Positions 1 to 6,951 of a DNA stretch of 32,396 nt are shown here, one piece after another (within the stretch, counting starts at the first letter, position 1; each line of letters starts with the position of its first letter). Origin of the DNA: Ruminococcus sp. (GTDB taxonomy: Bacteria > Bacillota > Clostridia > Oscillospirales > Ruminococcaceae); assembly GCA_017634275.1 (NCBI GenBank), contig JAGBNQ010000066.1, positions 1 through 32,396 on the forward strand, given 5' to 3'. The notes under the pieces were generated by a model. The model had not been told where the DNA came from and did not search any database. It was given only the letters and a program-made list of their open reading frames with translations. Both the position numbers and the translations under genes were made by a program.

Positions 1-743
1 ATTTCTACTCAAACCCGTTTTACTACAACATCGGAAATACGTTGAACGGCGGCGGTATCGACTTCATCTACGCTCAGACAAATGATGCCTTCGGGCAGAT
101 AGAAACGCTCAATGTCCGCACGAATGAGCCTGAAATGATCGGCTCATGGAACGAGCGCTTTGCGTACACCGATGATGATATTGATGCCTACCTGACCTAT
201 GCGCAAAAGCTCGGTTATAAGCACATCATTCTCGCAGGGCATTCCCTCGGTGCAAACAAGGTCATTTACTACCTTTCCCGTCATCACGATGAACGGGTTG
301 AAAAGTTCATTTTGCTAAGCCCTGCCAACCTCACCAACATGATGAGCAGCGTGACCGACGAAGAGCGCTTTTACATCAAAAACGAAGTGGAACACGGCTA
401 TGGCAGGCGAGTGCTGCCGTTCTATTTTATGGGGTGGGGTGAATGTACCGCCAATACCGCCTATGACTGGATAAGCGGAATGCTTAACAATGTTCATGTG
501 GAGCGTGACGGCGATTTCTCGCAGGCAGAGAATATCACCCACACGGGCGCTCTGCTGATAGGTACGCTTGACCGCTTTACCTACGGCGACCCGTCGGGGT
601 TTCTCCGAAACATCAATGACCATATCCCGACAGCGGAGCAGAACAAGCTGATATTTATTGAGGGAACAGGTCACACCTATCAGCAGAAGGAACAGCAGCT
701 TGCAGATTCTTTGCTTGAAACGCTGAAGGAATGGGGGTATTGA
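1..743 (+). CDS. Alpha/beta hydrolase, 5'-truncated by window edge
   Basis: This is an alpha/beta-hydrolase fold protein, probably a cytoplasmic esterase or lipase-like hydrolase of unknown substrate. The frame is open to base 1 (it reads FYSNPFYYNIGNTLNGG before any start), so the true start lies outside the window; the TTG at 42 is not needed. Visible are the nucleophile elbow GHSLG, in the context LAGHSLGANK, and a C-terminal GTGHTY that would supply the catalytic His. An acid such as the Asp in LIGTLDRF lies between them. No signal peptide can be judged because the N-terminus is missing. The stop is followed after one base by the ATG of the flavin oxidoreductase, so the two are almost certainly co-transcribed. 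The family is clear; the substrate is unknown. Confidence 0.8.
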   Translation, partial: FYSNPFYYNIGNTLNGGGIDFIYAQTNDAFGQIETLNVRTNEPEMIGSWNERFAYTDDDIDAYLTYAQKLGYKHIILAGHSLGANKVIYYLSRHHDERVEKFILLSPANLTNMMSSVTDEERFYIKNEVEHGYGRRVLPFYFMGWGECTANTAYDWISGMLNNVHVERDGDFSQAENITHTGALLIGTLDRFTYGDPSGFLRNINDHIPTAEQNKLIFIEGTGHTYQQKEQQLADSLLETLKEWGY

Positions 744-744
744 T

Positions 745-1725
745 ATGAAAACCATTTTTGACAAAACCGAGATAAAAAACCTGAAACTGAAAAACCGCCT
801 TTTCCGCTCCGCCACATGGGAGGCGCTTGCAGACGAAAACGGTCACTTTGACGAGGAAATATACAACATATATGACGAGCTTGCCGCAGGAGGGGTGGGC
901 TGTATCATCAGCGGATTTACTTCAGTTTCCGACGGAGACCAGTATTTCGGCGGTATGGCAAGGCTCTCAAATGACGGGCTTATCCCCGAACACAAGCGGC
1001 TTGTCGATACTGTCCATAAGCATGGTGTACCAATAATTGTACAGCTTGCTTTGGGAGAATATCAGAACAAGGAGATAGACGAGCTGACTGAAAATGACAC
1101 CCACACTATCCGTGAAATGTTTATTAGTGCCGCTGACAGAGCTGTTCTTGCAGGCTATGACGGAGTGCAGATACACGCCGCACACGGTTTCTTTTTAAGC
1201 CGCTATATCAGCCCTGCCTATAACCGCAGAGCTGACCCCGAACAGCTTATCATTGATATTGCAAAGGCTGTCCGTGAGCATCACAATGACCTGCATATCA
1301 CCATGAAGATAAACTCCGATGACTTTATGTACGGCGGACTTGACGAAAACGGCAGTATGCGTATCTGCCTTGCCTGTGTACCTTTCCTTGACAGCATCGA
1401 GGTCAGCGGAAACGGCACATCTGTTGCAGGAATAAAGGCAGGCGTGAACGAGGCATATTTCAAGAGGTTTGCTCTTGCGCTTGCTGAAAAGGCAGATATT
1501 CCCGTGATACTTGTGGGCGGACATCGGAGCATTGAGAATATGAACAGAGTGCTGAACGAGGGCGGTATTGAATGCCTCTCGCTGTCCCGTCCGCTTATCC
1601 GTGAGCCTGATCTGATAAACCGCTGGCAGAGGGGCGAATGTTCTCCTGCAAAATGTGTAAGCTGTAATATGTGCTACCGCACACCTGCACACAAATGCAT
1701 TTTCAGATTGAGGGGGATAGAATGA
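745..1725 (+). CDS. NADH:flavin oxidoreductase (Old Yellow Enzyme family)
   Basis: An FMN-dependent TIM-barrel oxidoreductase of 326 residues, related to Old Yellow Enzyme and to the N-terminal half of 2,4-dienoyl-CoA reductases; members reduce activated C=C bonds with NAD(P)H. The N-terminus (IKNLKLKNRLFRSATWE) is the typical first strand. The active-site segment VQIHAAHGFFLSRYISP carries the His pair that binds the substrate carbonyl, and PVILVGGHRS is the phosphate-binding strand. Near the C-terminus CVSCNMC recalls the Cys cluster that binds 4Fe-4S in the long dienoyl-CoA reductases, but the second Rossmann domain is absent, so this is the short form. It lies one base after the hydrolase and overlaps the next gene (ATGA). 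Substrate unknown. Confidence 0.85.
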   Translation: MKTIFDKTEIKNLKLKNRLFRSATWEALADENGHFDEEIYNIYDELAAGGVGCIISGFTSVSDGDQYFGGMARLSNDGLIPEHKRLVDTVHKHGVPIIVQLALGEYQNKEIDELTENDTHTIREMFISAADRAVLAGYDGVQIHAAHGFFLSRYISPAYNRRADPEQLIIDIAKAVREHHNDLHITMKINSDDFMYGGLDENGSMRICLACVPFLDSIEVSGNGTSVAGIKAGVNEAYFKRFALALAEKADIPVILVGGHRSIENMNRVLNEGGIECLSLSRPLIREPDLINRWQRGECSPAKCVSCNMCYRTPAHKCIFRLRGIE

Positions 1726-2123
1726 AGGTCAGAGTAAATGTTAAAAGCATTATTGACGGTGAGGAGATCATCAATGAAACTGTCGGTGAATATGAAGTGA
1801 TAAACGGTGAGCATCGCCTTGCCTACAGCGACCTTTCGGGGAATATGATAACAAACAATTACCTTACGGCAAGCCCCGACTGTCTGCACATAAAGCGAGA
1901 GGGCGGCTTTGAGGGGGAGATACTATTCGACCCGATGATAGACACCGTTATGAAATACCGCATAATTATGCTTGAATGCGGCTTTTCACTGCACACCTAC
2001 GAATACACGCTGACAGAGAGCGAAAACGGTCTGATGATAGCCGTCCGCTACGGTCTGAATGACGGAAAAGCGGAGGAGATAAGCGCAGAGCAGACGATCA
2101 CAGCTATTTTTTCTGCCGATTGA
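1722..2123 (+). CDS. DUF1934-like beta-barrel protein
   Basis: A small protein of 133 residues with no signal peptide or membrane segment. The start at 1722 is chosen because its ATG overlaps the upstream stop (ATGA) and AGGGGGA sits just before it; an in-frame ATG at 1671 would lie deep inside the oxidoreductase gene. The alternating charged and hydrophobic pattern, with GEYEVINGEHRLAYSD early and an HIKREG segment in the middle, resembles DUF1934 (B. subtilis YwiB-like, lipocalin-like barrel). The role of that family is unknown. Translational coupling suggests it is expressed with the hydrolase and reductase. The family call is by pattern only and could be wrong. Confidence 0.5.
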   Translation: MKVRVNVKSIIDGEEIINETVGEYEVINGEHRLAYSDLSGNMITNNYLTASPDCLHIKREGGFEGEILFDPMIDTVMKYRIIMLECGFSLHTYEYTLTESENGLMIAVRYGLNDGKAEEISAEQTITAIFSAD

Positions 2124-2148
2124 CCTTTTGACCGCAGTATGGTATAAT
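2120..2148 (+). promoter_or_regulatory. Promoter P1 (upstream copy of a tandem pair)
   Basis: TTGACC (2120-2125), a 17-base spacer, then TATAAT (2143-2148). The -35 box overlaps the stop codon of the preceding gene. Downstream bases (GGTATAATAAGGG, then GAGAGCGATACGG) recur almost unchanged 66 bases later, so this is one half of a duplicated promoter. Confidence 0.65.
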
Positions 2149-2185
2149 AAGGGTAAGCAAGAGAGCGATACGGATAGCCCGTTTA

Positions 2186-2214
2186 TTGACTTTTTCGGGG
2201 CGGTTTGGTATAAT
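2186..2214 (+). promoter_or_regulatory. Promoter P2 (downstream copy of the tandem pair)
   Basis: TTGACT (2186-2191), a 17-base spacer, then TATAAT (2209-2214) inside TGGTATAATAGGATAA, followed by GAGAGGGCGATATGG. It matches the P1 block and would drive the papain-like gene starting at 2320. Confidence 0.65.
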
Positions 2215-2236
2215 AGGATAAATGAGAGGGCGATAT

Positions 2237-2292
2237 GGCTTTGCCTGCTCACGAAGTAAGCAAGCGCCCCCATACCCCCGACGCCAAACTCC
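2237..2292 (+). repeat. Dispersed palindromic repeat, copy 1
   Basis: Contains a 26-base segment (CTTTGCCTGCTCACG onward, about 2239-2264) that is the exact reverse complement of a segment in copy 2 at 15104-15200. The segment folds on itself (CCTGCTCAC / GTAAGCAAG around GAA). It is followed by CGCCCCCATACCCCC and GCCAAACTCC. It sits between promoter P2 and the gene at 2320, so it would lie in that gene's 5' leader. Confidence 0.7.
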
Positions 2293-2319
2293 AATTTTCC
2301 AATGAAAGGAAAGCTCAGT

Positions 2320-2976
2320 ATGAAAGGCTGGATAACCGCACCCGAGCAGTATCACGGGCTGCAAGGGTACAGAATAAAACGCGCCGAAACAAATTACGAG
2401 CATAATAAAGCGGCCTTTACTATCGGCAAGGGCAAAATGCTGCACGGGCAGGGAACTAAGGTGCTGAAAACGCTTATCTACGGAACGCATTCGCTTGAAT
2501 GGTGCGGCTGTGAGCTGATAGCTGTTGCAAATACGCTCACACTTACGGGGCATGATATGCTTTTGCCCGAGGTCATATACGAGTTTGAGCTTAATATGAT
2601 GCACTTTATCTTCCCCTCGGGCTATTTCGGAACAGCACCGCGTAAGATGAAAAGGTTTTATGACTTCCATGCCATACCTTATCATAGCTTTAATAACGCT
2701 TTGCTGCTTGAGGAGTATTTAAAGGATAAGGAAAAGGTATGCGGAATTCTTTCCTTCTGGAACAGGGAGAGGGAAACCTGCAAGTTTTTCCCCTTGCAGT
2801 TTTTCACAAAGGGGCTGCATACTGTAGCCTTTGAGAAAAAGTATGGCAAAATATATGTGTACAACCGTTCAAATTCAGTAACGGCGGCAAGGCAGTATTT
2901 AAGTGTCGGCGAGGTGTTCGCAGGCAGGCGCTTTATAACGGCCTATGTACTTGATGAAAAAACCAATGCTTTGTAA
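2320..2976 (+). CDS. Putative papain-like (C39-like) cysteine protease-fold protein
   Basis: A protein of 218 residues that I do not recognise with certainty. No signal peptide is evident. The segment SLEWCGCELIAVANTL (Cys about 62 and 64) at the start of a helix, followed by a later His strand (GLHTVAFEKK, about residue 168) and YVYNRSN, has the Cys...His...Asn order of papain-like folds such as C39-like peptidases. Function as a peptidase or transglutaminase-like enzyme is inference. The start at 2320 is preferred over an ATG at 2302 because AAAGGA lies nine bases before it. The gene has its own duplicated promoter and a hairpin-rich leader, and ends six bases before the HAD phosphatase start, so the two are probably one operon. 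Confidence 0.45.
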   Translation: MKGWITAPEQYHGLQGYRIKRAETNYEHNKAAFTIGKGKMLHGQGTKVLKTLIYGTHSLEWCGCELIAVANTLTLTGHDMLLPEVIYEFELNMMHFIFPSGYFGTAPRKMKRFYDFHAIPYHSFNNALLLEEYLKDKEKVCGILSFWNRERETCKFFPLQFFTKGLHTVAFEKKYGKIYVYNRSNSVTAARQYLSVGEVFAGRRFITAYVLDEKTNAL

Positions 2977-2982
2977 ACGGTG

Positions 2983-3639
2983 ATGAAAATGAATTATAAA
3001 TATGTGCTTTTTGACCTTGACGGAACTATACTTGATACGCTTGACGATCTGGCGGATGCAACTAACGCAGCCCTAAGAGAATGCGGCTGCCCCGAAAGGA
3101 CAAAGGAAGAGGTAAGAATGTTTGTCGGCAACGGCATAAGAAAGCTTATTGAGCGCGCTGTTCCGACCGGCACGGGTGAGGAGGATATCATAAGAACTCA
3201 CGAGGCTTTCACGGCTTATTATTCCGTTCACTGCAAGGACAAGACAAAGCCTTATGACGGCATTTTAGAGCTTGTAAGAACGCTTAAGCAAAACGGAATC
3301 GCATCTGCGGTGATATCAAACAAGGCGGATTATGCTGTAAAGGCGCTTTGCGATGAATATTTTGAGGGCTTGTTTGAACTGAGCGTAGGCGAGCGCGAGG
3401 GCATAAGAAAAAAGCCTGCCCCCGATTCGGTTTTCGAGGCTATGCGAGTAATGGGTGCAAAGAAAGATGAAACGGTCTATATAGGTGACTCGGACGTTGA
3501 CGTTATGACAGCCAAAAATGCAAGGATAGACTGTATAGGCGTTTCCTACGGCTTTCGCGGCAGAGAGTTTTTACAGCAGCACGGTGCTGAGGTAATAGCC
3601 GACACGGTATCAGAGCTTAAGGAATTGCTGATAGGATAG
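2983..3639 (+). CDS. HAD-family phosphatase (phosphoglycolate phosphatase-like)
   Basis: A haloacid dehalogenase hydrolase of subfamily IA, 218 residues, cytoplasmic. Motif I is FDLDGTILDT near the N-terminus (nucleophile Asp and acid Asp), motif II the Ser of AVISNK, motif III the Lys of KKPAPDS, and motif IV YIGDSDVDVMTA. Between motifs I and II lies an all-helical cap of the Gph type (FVGNGIRKLIERA). Length and motif spacing are typical of phosphoglycolate phosphatase or the related pyrophosphatases; the sequence does not settle the substrate. Starts at 2983, 2989 or GTG 2980 are all possible and none has a strong ribosome binding site, which fits translational coupling to the gene that ends six bases earlier. 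Confidence 0.88.
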   Translation: MKMNYKYVLFDLDGTILDTLDDLADATNAALRECGCPERTKEEVRMFVGNGIRKLIERAVPTGTGEEDIIRTHEAFTAYYSVHCKDKTKPYDGILELVRTLKQNGIASAVISNKADYAVKALCDEYFEGLFELSVGEREGIRKKPAPDSVFEAMRVMGAKKDETVYIGDSDVDVMTAKNARIDCIGVSYGFRGREFLQQHGAEVIADTVSELKELLIG

Positions 3640-3645
3640 CTTTAA

Positions 3646-3849
3646 CAATGCACAATTCATAATGCACAATGCACAATTGATGAGTCGGCTCGCACCGACG
3701 GATCATAAAAGTGACTGTGTTGCTTGTATTACAAAGTGTTTGATAAATGTTGATTGCTAATTAGCCGCCTGCGGCGGCTGCCCGAATGGGCATAACGCGC
3801 GCTGTGCGCGCACCTTAATTGTGCATTGTGCATTGTGCATTATGCATTG
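3646..3849. repeat. Palindromic element with TGCACAA-heptad inverted repeats
   Basis: About 204 bases bounded by imperfect 33-base inverted repeats (3646-3678 and 3817-3849), each made of tandem AATGCAC/GTGCATT units. Inside are further short hairpins: GTCGG...CCGAC, GCCGCC-TGC-GGCGGC and GCGCGC-TGT-GCGCGC. No reading frame is evident. It fills the whole gap before rubredoxin, so it may supply a terminator for the HAD gene or alter rubredoxin expression. It looks like a non-autonomous mobile or REP-type repeat. Confidence 0.75.
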
Positions 3850-3877
3850 AAAATAGGCTGAAAGTGAGGTGAGAAGA

Positions 3878-4036
3878 ATGGCAGTATATGTTTGCTCGGT
3901 ATGCGGCTGGGAGTATGATGAGGAAAAGGGCTGCCCCGAAATGGGTATCGAGCCGGGCACAAAGTTTGAGGATCTTCCCGATGATTTTGAGTGTCAGCTC
4001 TGCGGCGTAGGCAAGGATCAGTTTGAAAAGCAGTAA
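3878..4036 (+). CDS. Rubredoxin
   Basis: A 52-residue rubredoxin, a small cytoplasmic one-iron electron carrier with a Cys4 site. The protein reads [18 protein letters not shown] then [18 protein letters not shown] then [15 protein letters not shown]. The two knuckles CSVCG and CQLCG supply the four Cys ligands, and the linker [12 protein letters not shown] is the family hallmark. GTGAGGTGAG lies just upstream of the ATG. In anaerobes rubredoxin feeds electrons to rubrerythrin, superoxide reductase or diiron flavoproteins; no such partner is adjacent. A strong terminator follows, so it is a single-gene unit directly downstream of the palindromic element. Confidence 0.95.
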   Translation: MAVYVCSVCGWEYDEEKGCPEMGIEPGTKFEDLPDDFECQLCGVGKDQFEKQ

Positions 4037-4045
4037 ACAGTATTA

Positions 4046-4085
4046 AGCGGTGTGAGAATATTCTTGCACCGCTTTCATTTTTTAA
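4046..4085 (+). terminator. Rho-independent terminator of rubredoxin
   Basis: AGCGGTG (4046-4052) pairs with CACCGCT (4067-4073), the loop contains the palindrome AGAATATTCT, and a T-rich tract follows (TTTCATTTTTTT). Confidence 0.85.
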
Positions 4086-4144
4086 TAATTTAACTTTAGC
4101 GAAAAATGTTTAGTTTCTAAAACGTTTGAGAACAATTCAAAAAA

Positions 4145-4173
4145 TTGACACAATCTGCCCCATGTGTTATAAT
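4145..4173 (+). promoter_or_regulatory. Promoter of the prepilin gene
   Basis: TTGACA (4145-4150), a 17-base spacer and TATAAT (4168-4173): a full consensus match. Initiation near 4180 gives a leader of about 28 bases before the ATG at 4208. Confidence 0.85.
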
Positions 4174-4207
4174 ATGGTAAAAGGGAAACTTGATTTGGGG
4201 TGGTAAT

Positions 4208-4867
4208 ATGAAAAAAATGAAGAAAGGATTTACGCTTGTTGAGCTGATAGTTGTTATCGCTATAATCGGAACTCTTGCGGCAATTATCGTTCCTGCGATA
4301 ATGGGCTATGTCAGAGAGGCAAATAAAAGGGCTGACCTTGAAACGGCAAGGCAGTTCGGTGAGAGAATAGAGACAGAAATGGTAAAGGACGATTCTCTTT
4401 ATGAGAAGTTCTGCTATGCCCAAAGCGGAAGTAAAACTATTTACAGAGGTGTATATAACTATGTAGGCGGCGTTAAGGAAACACCTTATGATTTTATGGT
4501 AGTCACAAAGCTGAGAGCCGTAAAAAACGGTTATTATACATCGTTTGAATCGGGTGCTAATAACGAATGGAAGGATTATGGCAGAATTCTTGATAATATT
4601 TTTGATACAGCACACGGTAATCCTGCATATAAGATGAGAGCCACAAACCATAACGGCATCAAGACGGATGAATGGCTCATCGGCTACAGGATAGAAAAAG
4701 ATGCAAGGGGAAGAGATGTAGTTACCGAAAAAATAGAGGTCTGGGCAGGGTGCAAATCTGACGATGCTGCTCACCCGCTTGACTGGGATACAAAAAACGG
4801 CTGGGGCTGTAATCCGAGATACCGTATCTGGCCGAACCCGAGCGATGAATATACAGTCTTTGACTAA
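4208..4867 (+). CDS. Type IV prepilin-like protein (orphan pilin)
   Basis: A 219-residue protein with a class III (prepilin) signal: a short basic leader MKKMKKG followed by FTLVELIVVIAIIGTLAAI. Cleavage is expected between Gly and Phe with Glu at +5. The hydrophobic helix would anchor it in the membrane or assemble it into a pseudopilus; the rest is a polar globular domain with several Trp and two late Cys (EVWAGC and GWGCNP). The start at 4208 is chosen because GGGGTGG lies a few bases upstream; an upstream ATG at 4190 would spoil the leader. It has its own consensus promoter and a perfect terminator. No prepilin peptidase, PilB, PilC or other pilin gene is in the window, so the assembly machinery must be elsewhere. 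Confidence 0.85.
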   Translation: MKKMKKGFTLVELIVVIAIIGTLAAIIVPAIMGYVREANKRADLETARQFGERIETEMVKDDSLYEKFCYAQSGSKTIYRGVYNYVGGVKETPYDFMVVTKLRAVKNGYYTSFESGANNEWKDYGRILDNIFDTAHGNPAYKMRATNHNGIKTDEWLIGYRIEKDARGRDVVTEKIEVWAGCKSDDAAHPLDWDTKNGWGCNPRYRIWPNPSDEYTVFD

Positions 4868-4883
4868 ACTGCATATAATATGA

Positions 4884-4910
4884 AATAAAAGCCCCGAGTG
4901 GGCTTTTATT
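4884..4910. terminator. Terminator after the prepilin
   Basis: A perfect 11-base-pair stem, AATAAAAGCCC (4884-4894) and GGGCTTTTATT (4900-4910), with loop CGAGT. The A and T tracts on either side make it potentially bidirectional. Confidence 0.88.
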
Positions 4911-4983
4911 ATTCTATGTTTTTAACTGTGATTAATATTTTGATATAAAGAATAAATCTCTTGTATTAATAAACCCTTTCAAA

Positions 4984-4992
4984 TGCTATAAT
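4984..4992 (+). promoter_or_regulatory. Extended -10 promoter before the GH16 gene
   Basis: TGC-TATAAT (TG 4984-4985, TATAAT 4987-4992) is an extended -10. No good -35 lies at 17 bases. The leader to the ATG at 5063 would be about 65 bases. Confidence 0.5.
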
Positions 4993-5062
4993 ATCTACAA
5001 TGAGAATCAACAAAACCCTAATGCATCTGCTATGGTCGGTCTGATTGAAGGAGGAATTAATT

Positions 5063-5875
5063 ATGTTTAGAAAGGGAATGGCTATATCTTTAGCTCTTGC
5101 GGCACTTATGCTAACAGCCTGCGGCGAGGGTGGCTCGTCATCATCGGGTGCATCGTCTGACAGCACATCAGCATCATCAGCAGCAACTGAGCAGGAGAGC
5201 AAAAAAAGCTTTAAGAATGACAGCGGAATGCTTGCAGACCTCTCAGAGGGGAGCCCCGAGTTTTTTGAAAGCTCAAACGGCTGGACTAACGGCAGTATGT
5301 TCAATGTTTTCTGGCGCGCTGAGAATGTGACATTTGAAAACGGAAAAATGCAGCTTGTAATTGATAATGACCCACGTGAGGAGCAGGGGATACCCTATTC
5401 GGGCGGCGAGTTTCGCAGCAAGGATTTCTACGGCTACGGCAGGTATGAGGCGAGCATAAAGGCTATAAAGAATAACGGCGTTGTCACTTCGCTTTTCACC
5501 TACACGGGGCCTTCGGATTCTAACCCGTGGGACGAGATAGATATAGAGATCCTCGGCAAGGATACTACAAAGGTGCAGTTCAACTACTTTACCGACAGCA
5601 AGGGCAACCACGAGTTTATGTACGACTTGGGGTTTGATGCATCGGAGGATTTCCACACCTATGCATTTGAGTGGCATAAGGATAAGATAGTATGGTTCGT
5701 TGACGGCAAGGAGGCTTACACGGCAACAGAAAACCTGCCCACAACACCGAGCAAGATAATGGCAAACGTGTGGTGCGGCAAGGGCGTTGACGGCTGGCTC
5801 TCACCGTTTGATGATGGCAATATCCCACTAAAGGGCGAGTATGAATGGATAAAATTTACGCCATTTGATGAATAA
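5063..5875 (+). CDS. GH16 beta-glucanase (licheninase-like) lipoprotein
   Basis: A glycoside hydrolase of family 16, 270 residues, predicted to cleave beta-1,3-1,4-glucan (lichenan, cereal beta-glucan) at the cell surface. The signal peptide MFRKGMAISLALAALMLTAC ends in a lipobox with Cys 20, so the mature protein should be lipid-anchored. A Ser/Thr/Ala-rich linker follows to about residue 50. The catalytic motif DEIDIE (about 157-162) supplies nucleophile and acid/base and is in the regular lichenase form without the extra residue of laminarinases. RSKDFYGYGRYEASIKA and FHTYAFEWHKDKIVWFVDG are typical sheet segments. AAGGAGG stands just before the ATG at 5063. The gene lies 37 bases before a GH5 gene, consistent with a small glucan-use operon. 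Confidence 0.92.
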   Translation: MFRKGMAISLALAALMLTACGEGGSSSSGASSDSTSASSAATEQESKKSFKNDSGMLADLSEGSPEFFESSNGWTNGSMFNVFWRAENVTFENGKMQLVIDNDPREEQGIPYSGGEFRSKDFYGYGRYEASIKAIKNNGVVTSLFTYTGPSDSNPWDEIDIEILGKDTTKVQFNYFTDSKGNHEFMYDLGFDASEDFHTYAFEWHKDKIVWFVDGKEAYTATENLPTTPSKIMANVWCGKGVDGWLSPFDDGNIPLKGEYEWIKFTPFDE

Positions 5876-5912
5876 AACACAGCATATATCGACAAATTAA
5901 AGGAGGATATTT

Positions 5913-6866
5913 ATGTTAAGGGAAAGAGGATTTTATAAGGGTGTCAATCTCGGCGGCTGGCTTTCACAGTGCGATTACAGCAAGGACAGGCTTGATAATT
6001 TCATAAAGGAGGAGGATTTCAAGACCCTCTCCACATGGGGGATAGACCACGTTCGTCTGCCGTTTGACTATAACATTTTGGAAAATGATGACGGCACATA
6101 TAACGAGGAGGGCTTTGGCAGGCTTGGGCGCGCTATAGAGCTTGCGAAAAAATACGGCCTTAATATCGTGCTTGACCTTCACAAAACAGCAGGCTTTTCG
6201 TTTGACAGCTACAGCGAGAACGAGCATGGATTTTTTGAGAGCGAGGAGTATCAGGAGCGTTTTTATAAGCTGTGGGAGCAAATGGCAGAGCGCTTTGGCA
6301 AGTACAGCGAAAATGCGGCATTCGAGCTTTTGAATGAGGTGACTGATGACAAGTTCATCGACGTGTGGAACAAGGTCATTCGCGAGTGCATAAGAAGAAT
6401 AAGAGCATATGCGCCCGACACTATCATAATAGTCGGCAGCTACTGGAACAACCACGCATCGGCAGTTAAGGCGCTTGAAAAGCCGTATGATGAAAAGGTG
6501 GTTTATAATTTCCACAGCTATGATCCCGTAGAGTTTACTCATCAGGGCGCATACTGGGCTGAAATGATAGACAAGGAAAAGAGGATAGCCTTTGAGGATT
6601 CAAATACCACAGAGGAATTCTTTGAAAAGACCTTTGCATCGGCTATAGAAAAGGCAAAGGCCGAGGGAACAGACCTCTACTGCGGCGAGTACGGTGTTAT
6701 CAACATCGTTTCCCCCGAGGATACGCTCAAGTGGTATAAGACTATCAACGCGGTTTTCGAGAAATACGGTATCTCAAGGAGCGCATGGAGCTACAGAGAA
6801 ATGGATTTCGGCCTTGTTGATGCTCACCTTGACACGGTAAGAGATGAGCTTATAAAATATCTGTAA
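5913..6866 (+). CDS. GH5 endoglucanase-like glycoside hydrolase, no signal peptide
   Basis: A glycoside hydrolase of family 5, 317 residues. It opens with GFYKGVNLGGWLSQCDY, the usual first strand, and WGIDHVRLPFDYNIL carries the conserved Arg. The acid/base Glu is in FELLNEV (about residue 141) and the nucleophile Glu in YCGEYGV (about 258); FHSYDPVEFTHQG and SAWSYREMDFGL are substrate-cleft strands. No signal peptide or membrane anchor is visible, so it probably acts in the cytoplasm on imported oligosaccharides released by the upstream lipoprotein GH16; this division of labour is inference. Activity may be endo-glucanase, beta-glucosidase or mannanase. AAAGGAGGAT fixes the start. A weak GC-rich hairpin follows the stop around 6872-6915. 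Confidence 0.88.
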   Translation: MLRERGFYKGVNLGGWLSQCDYSKDRLDNFIKEEDFKTLSTWGIDHVRLPFDYNILENDDGTYNEEGFGRLGRAIELAKKYGLNIVLDLHKTAGFSFDSYSENEHGFFESEEYQERFYKLWEQMAERFGKYSENAAFELLNEVTDDKFIDVWNKVIRECIRRIRAYAPDTIIIVGSYWNNHASAVKALEKPYDEKVVYNFHSYDPVEFTHQGAYWAEMIDKEKRIAFEDSNTTEEFFEKTFASAIEKAKAEGTDLYCGEYGVINIVSPEDTLKWYKTINAVFEKYGISRSAWSYREMDFGLVDAHLDTVRDELIKYL

Positions 6867-6918
6867 TATTATTTGTGGCTTTGTTATTGTTATCAATGGC
6901 ACAGCCGCCTGATTTTAT

Positions 6919-6947
6919 TTGACAAATAGATAAAAATGTGGTAAAAT
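6919..6947 (+). promoter_or_regulatory. rnpB promoter
   Basis: TTGACA (6919-6924), a 17-base spacer and TAAAAT (6942-6947), ending about five bases before the predicted 5' end of RNase P RNA. The spacer (AATAGATAAAAATGTGG) is nearly the same as that of the promoter at 7368-7396. Confidence 0.85.
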
Positions 6948-6951
6948 AGCC

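Noticed and set aside
3646-3849. Possible CRISPR array because of the repeated AATGCAC units
   Set aside because: Units are seven bases, contiguous and arranged as inverted ends of one element; there are no unique spacers and no cas genes.
4082-4774. Minus-strand frame of 230 codons opposite the prepilin gene
   Set aside because: The plus-strand prepilin has promoter, ribosome site, signal and terminator; the opposite frame has none of these and no family pattern.
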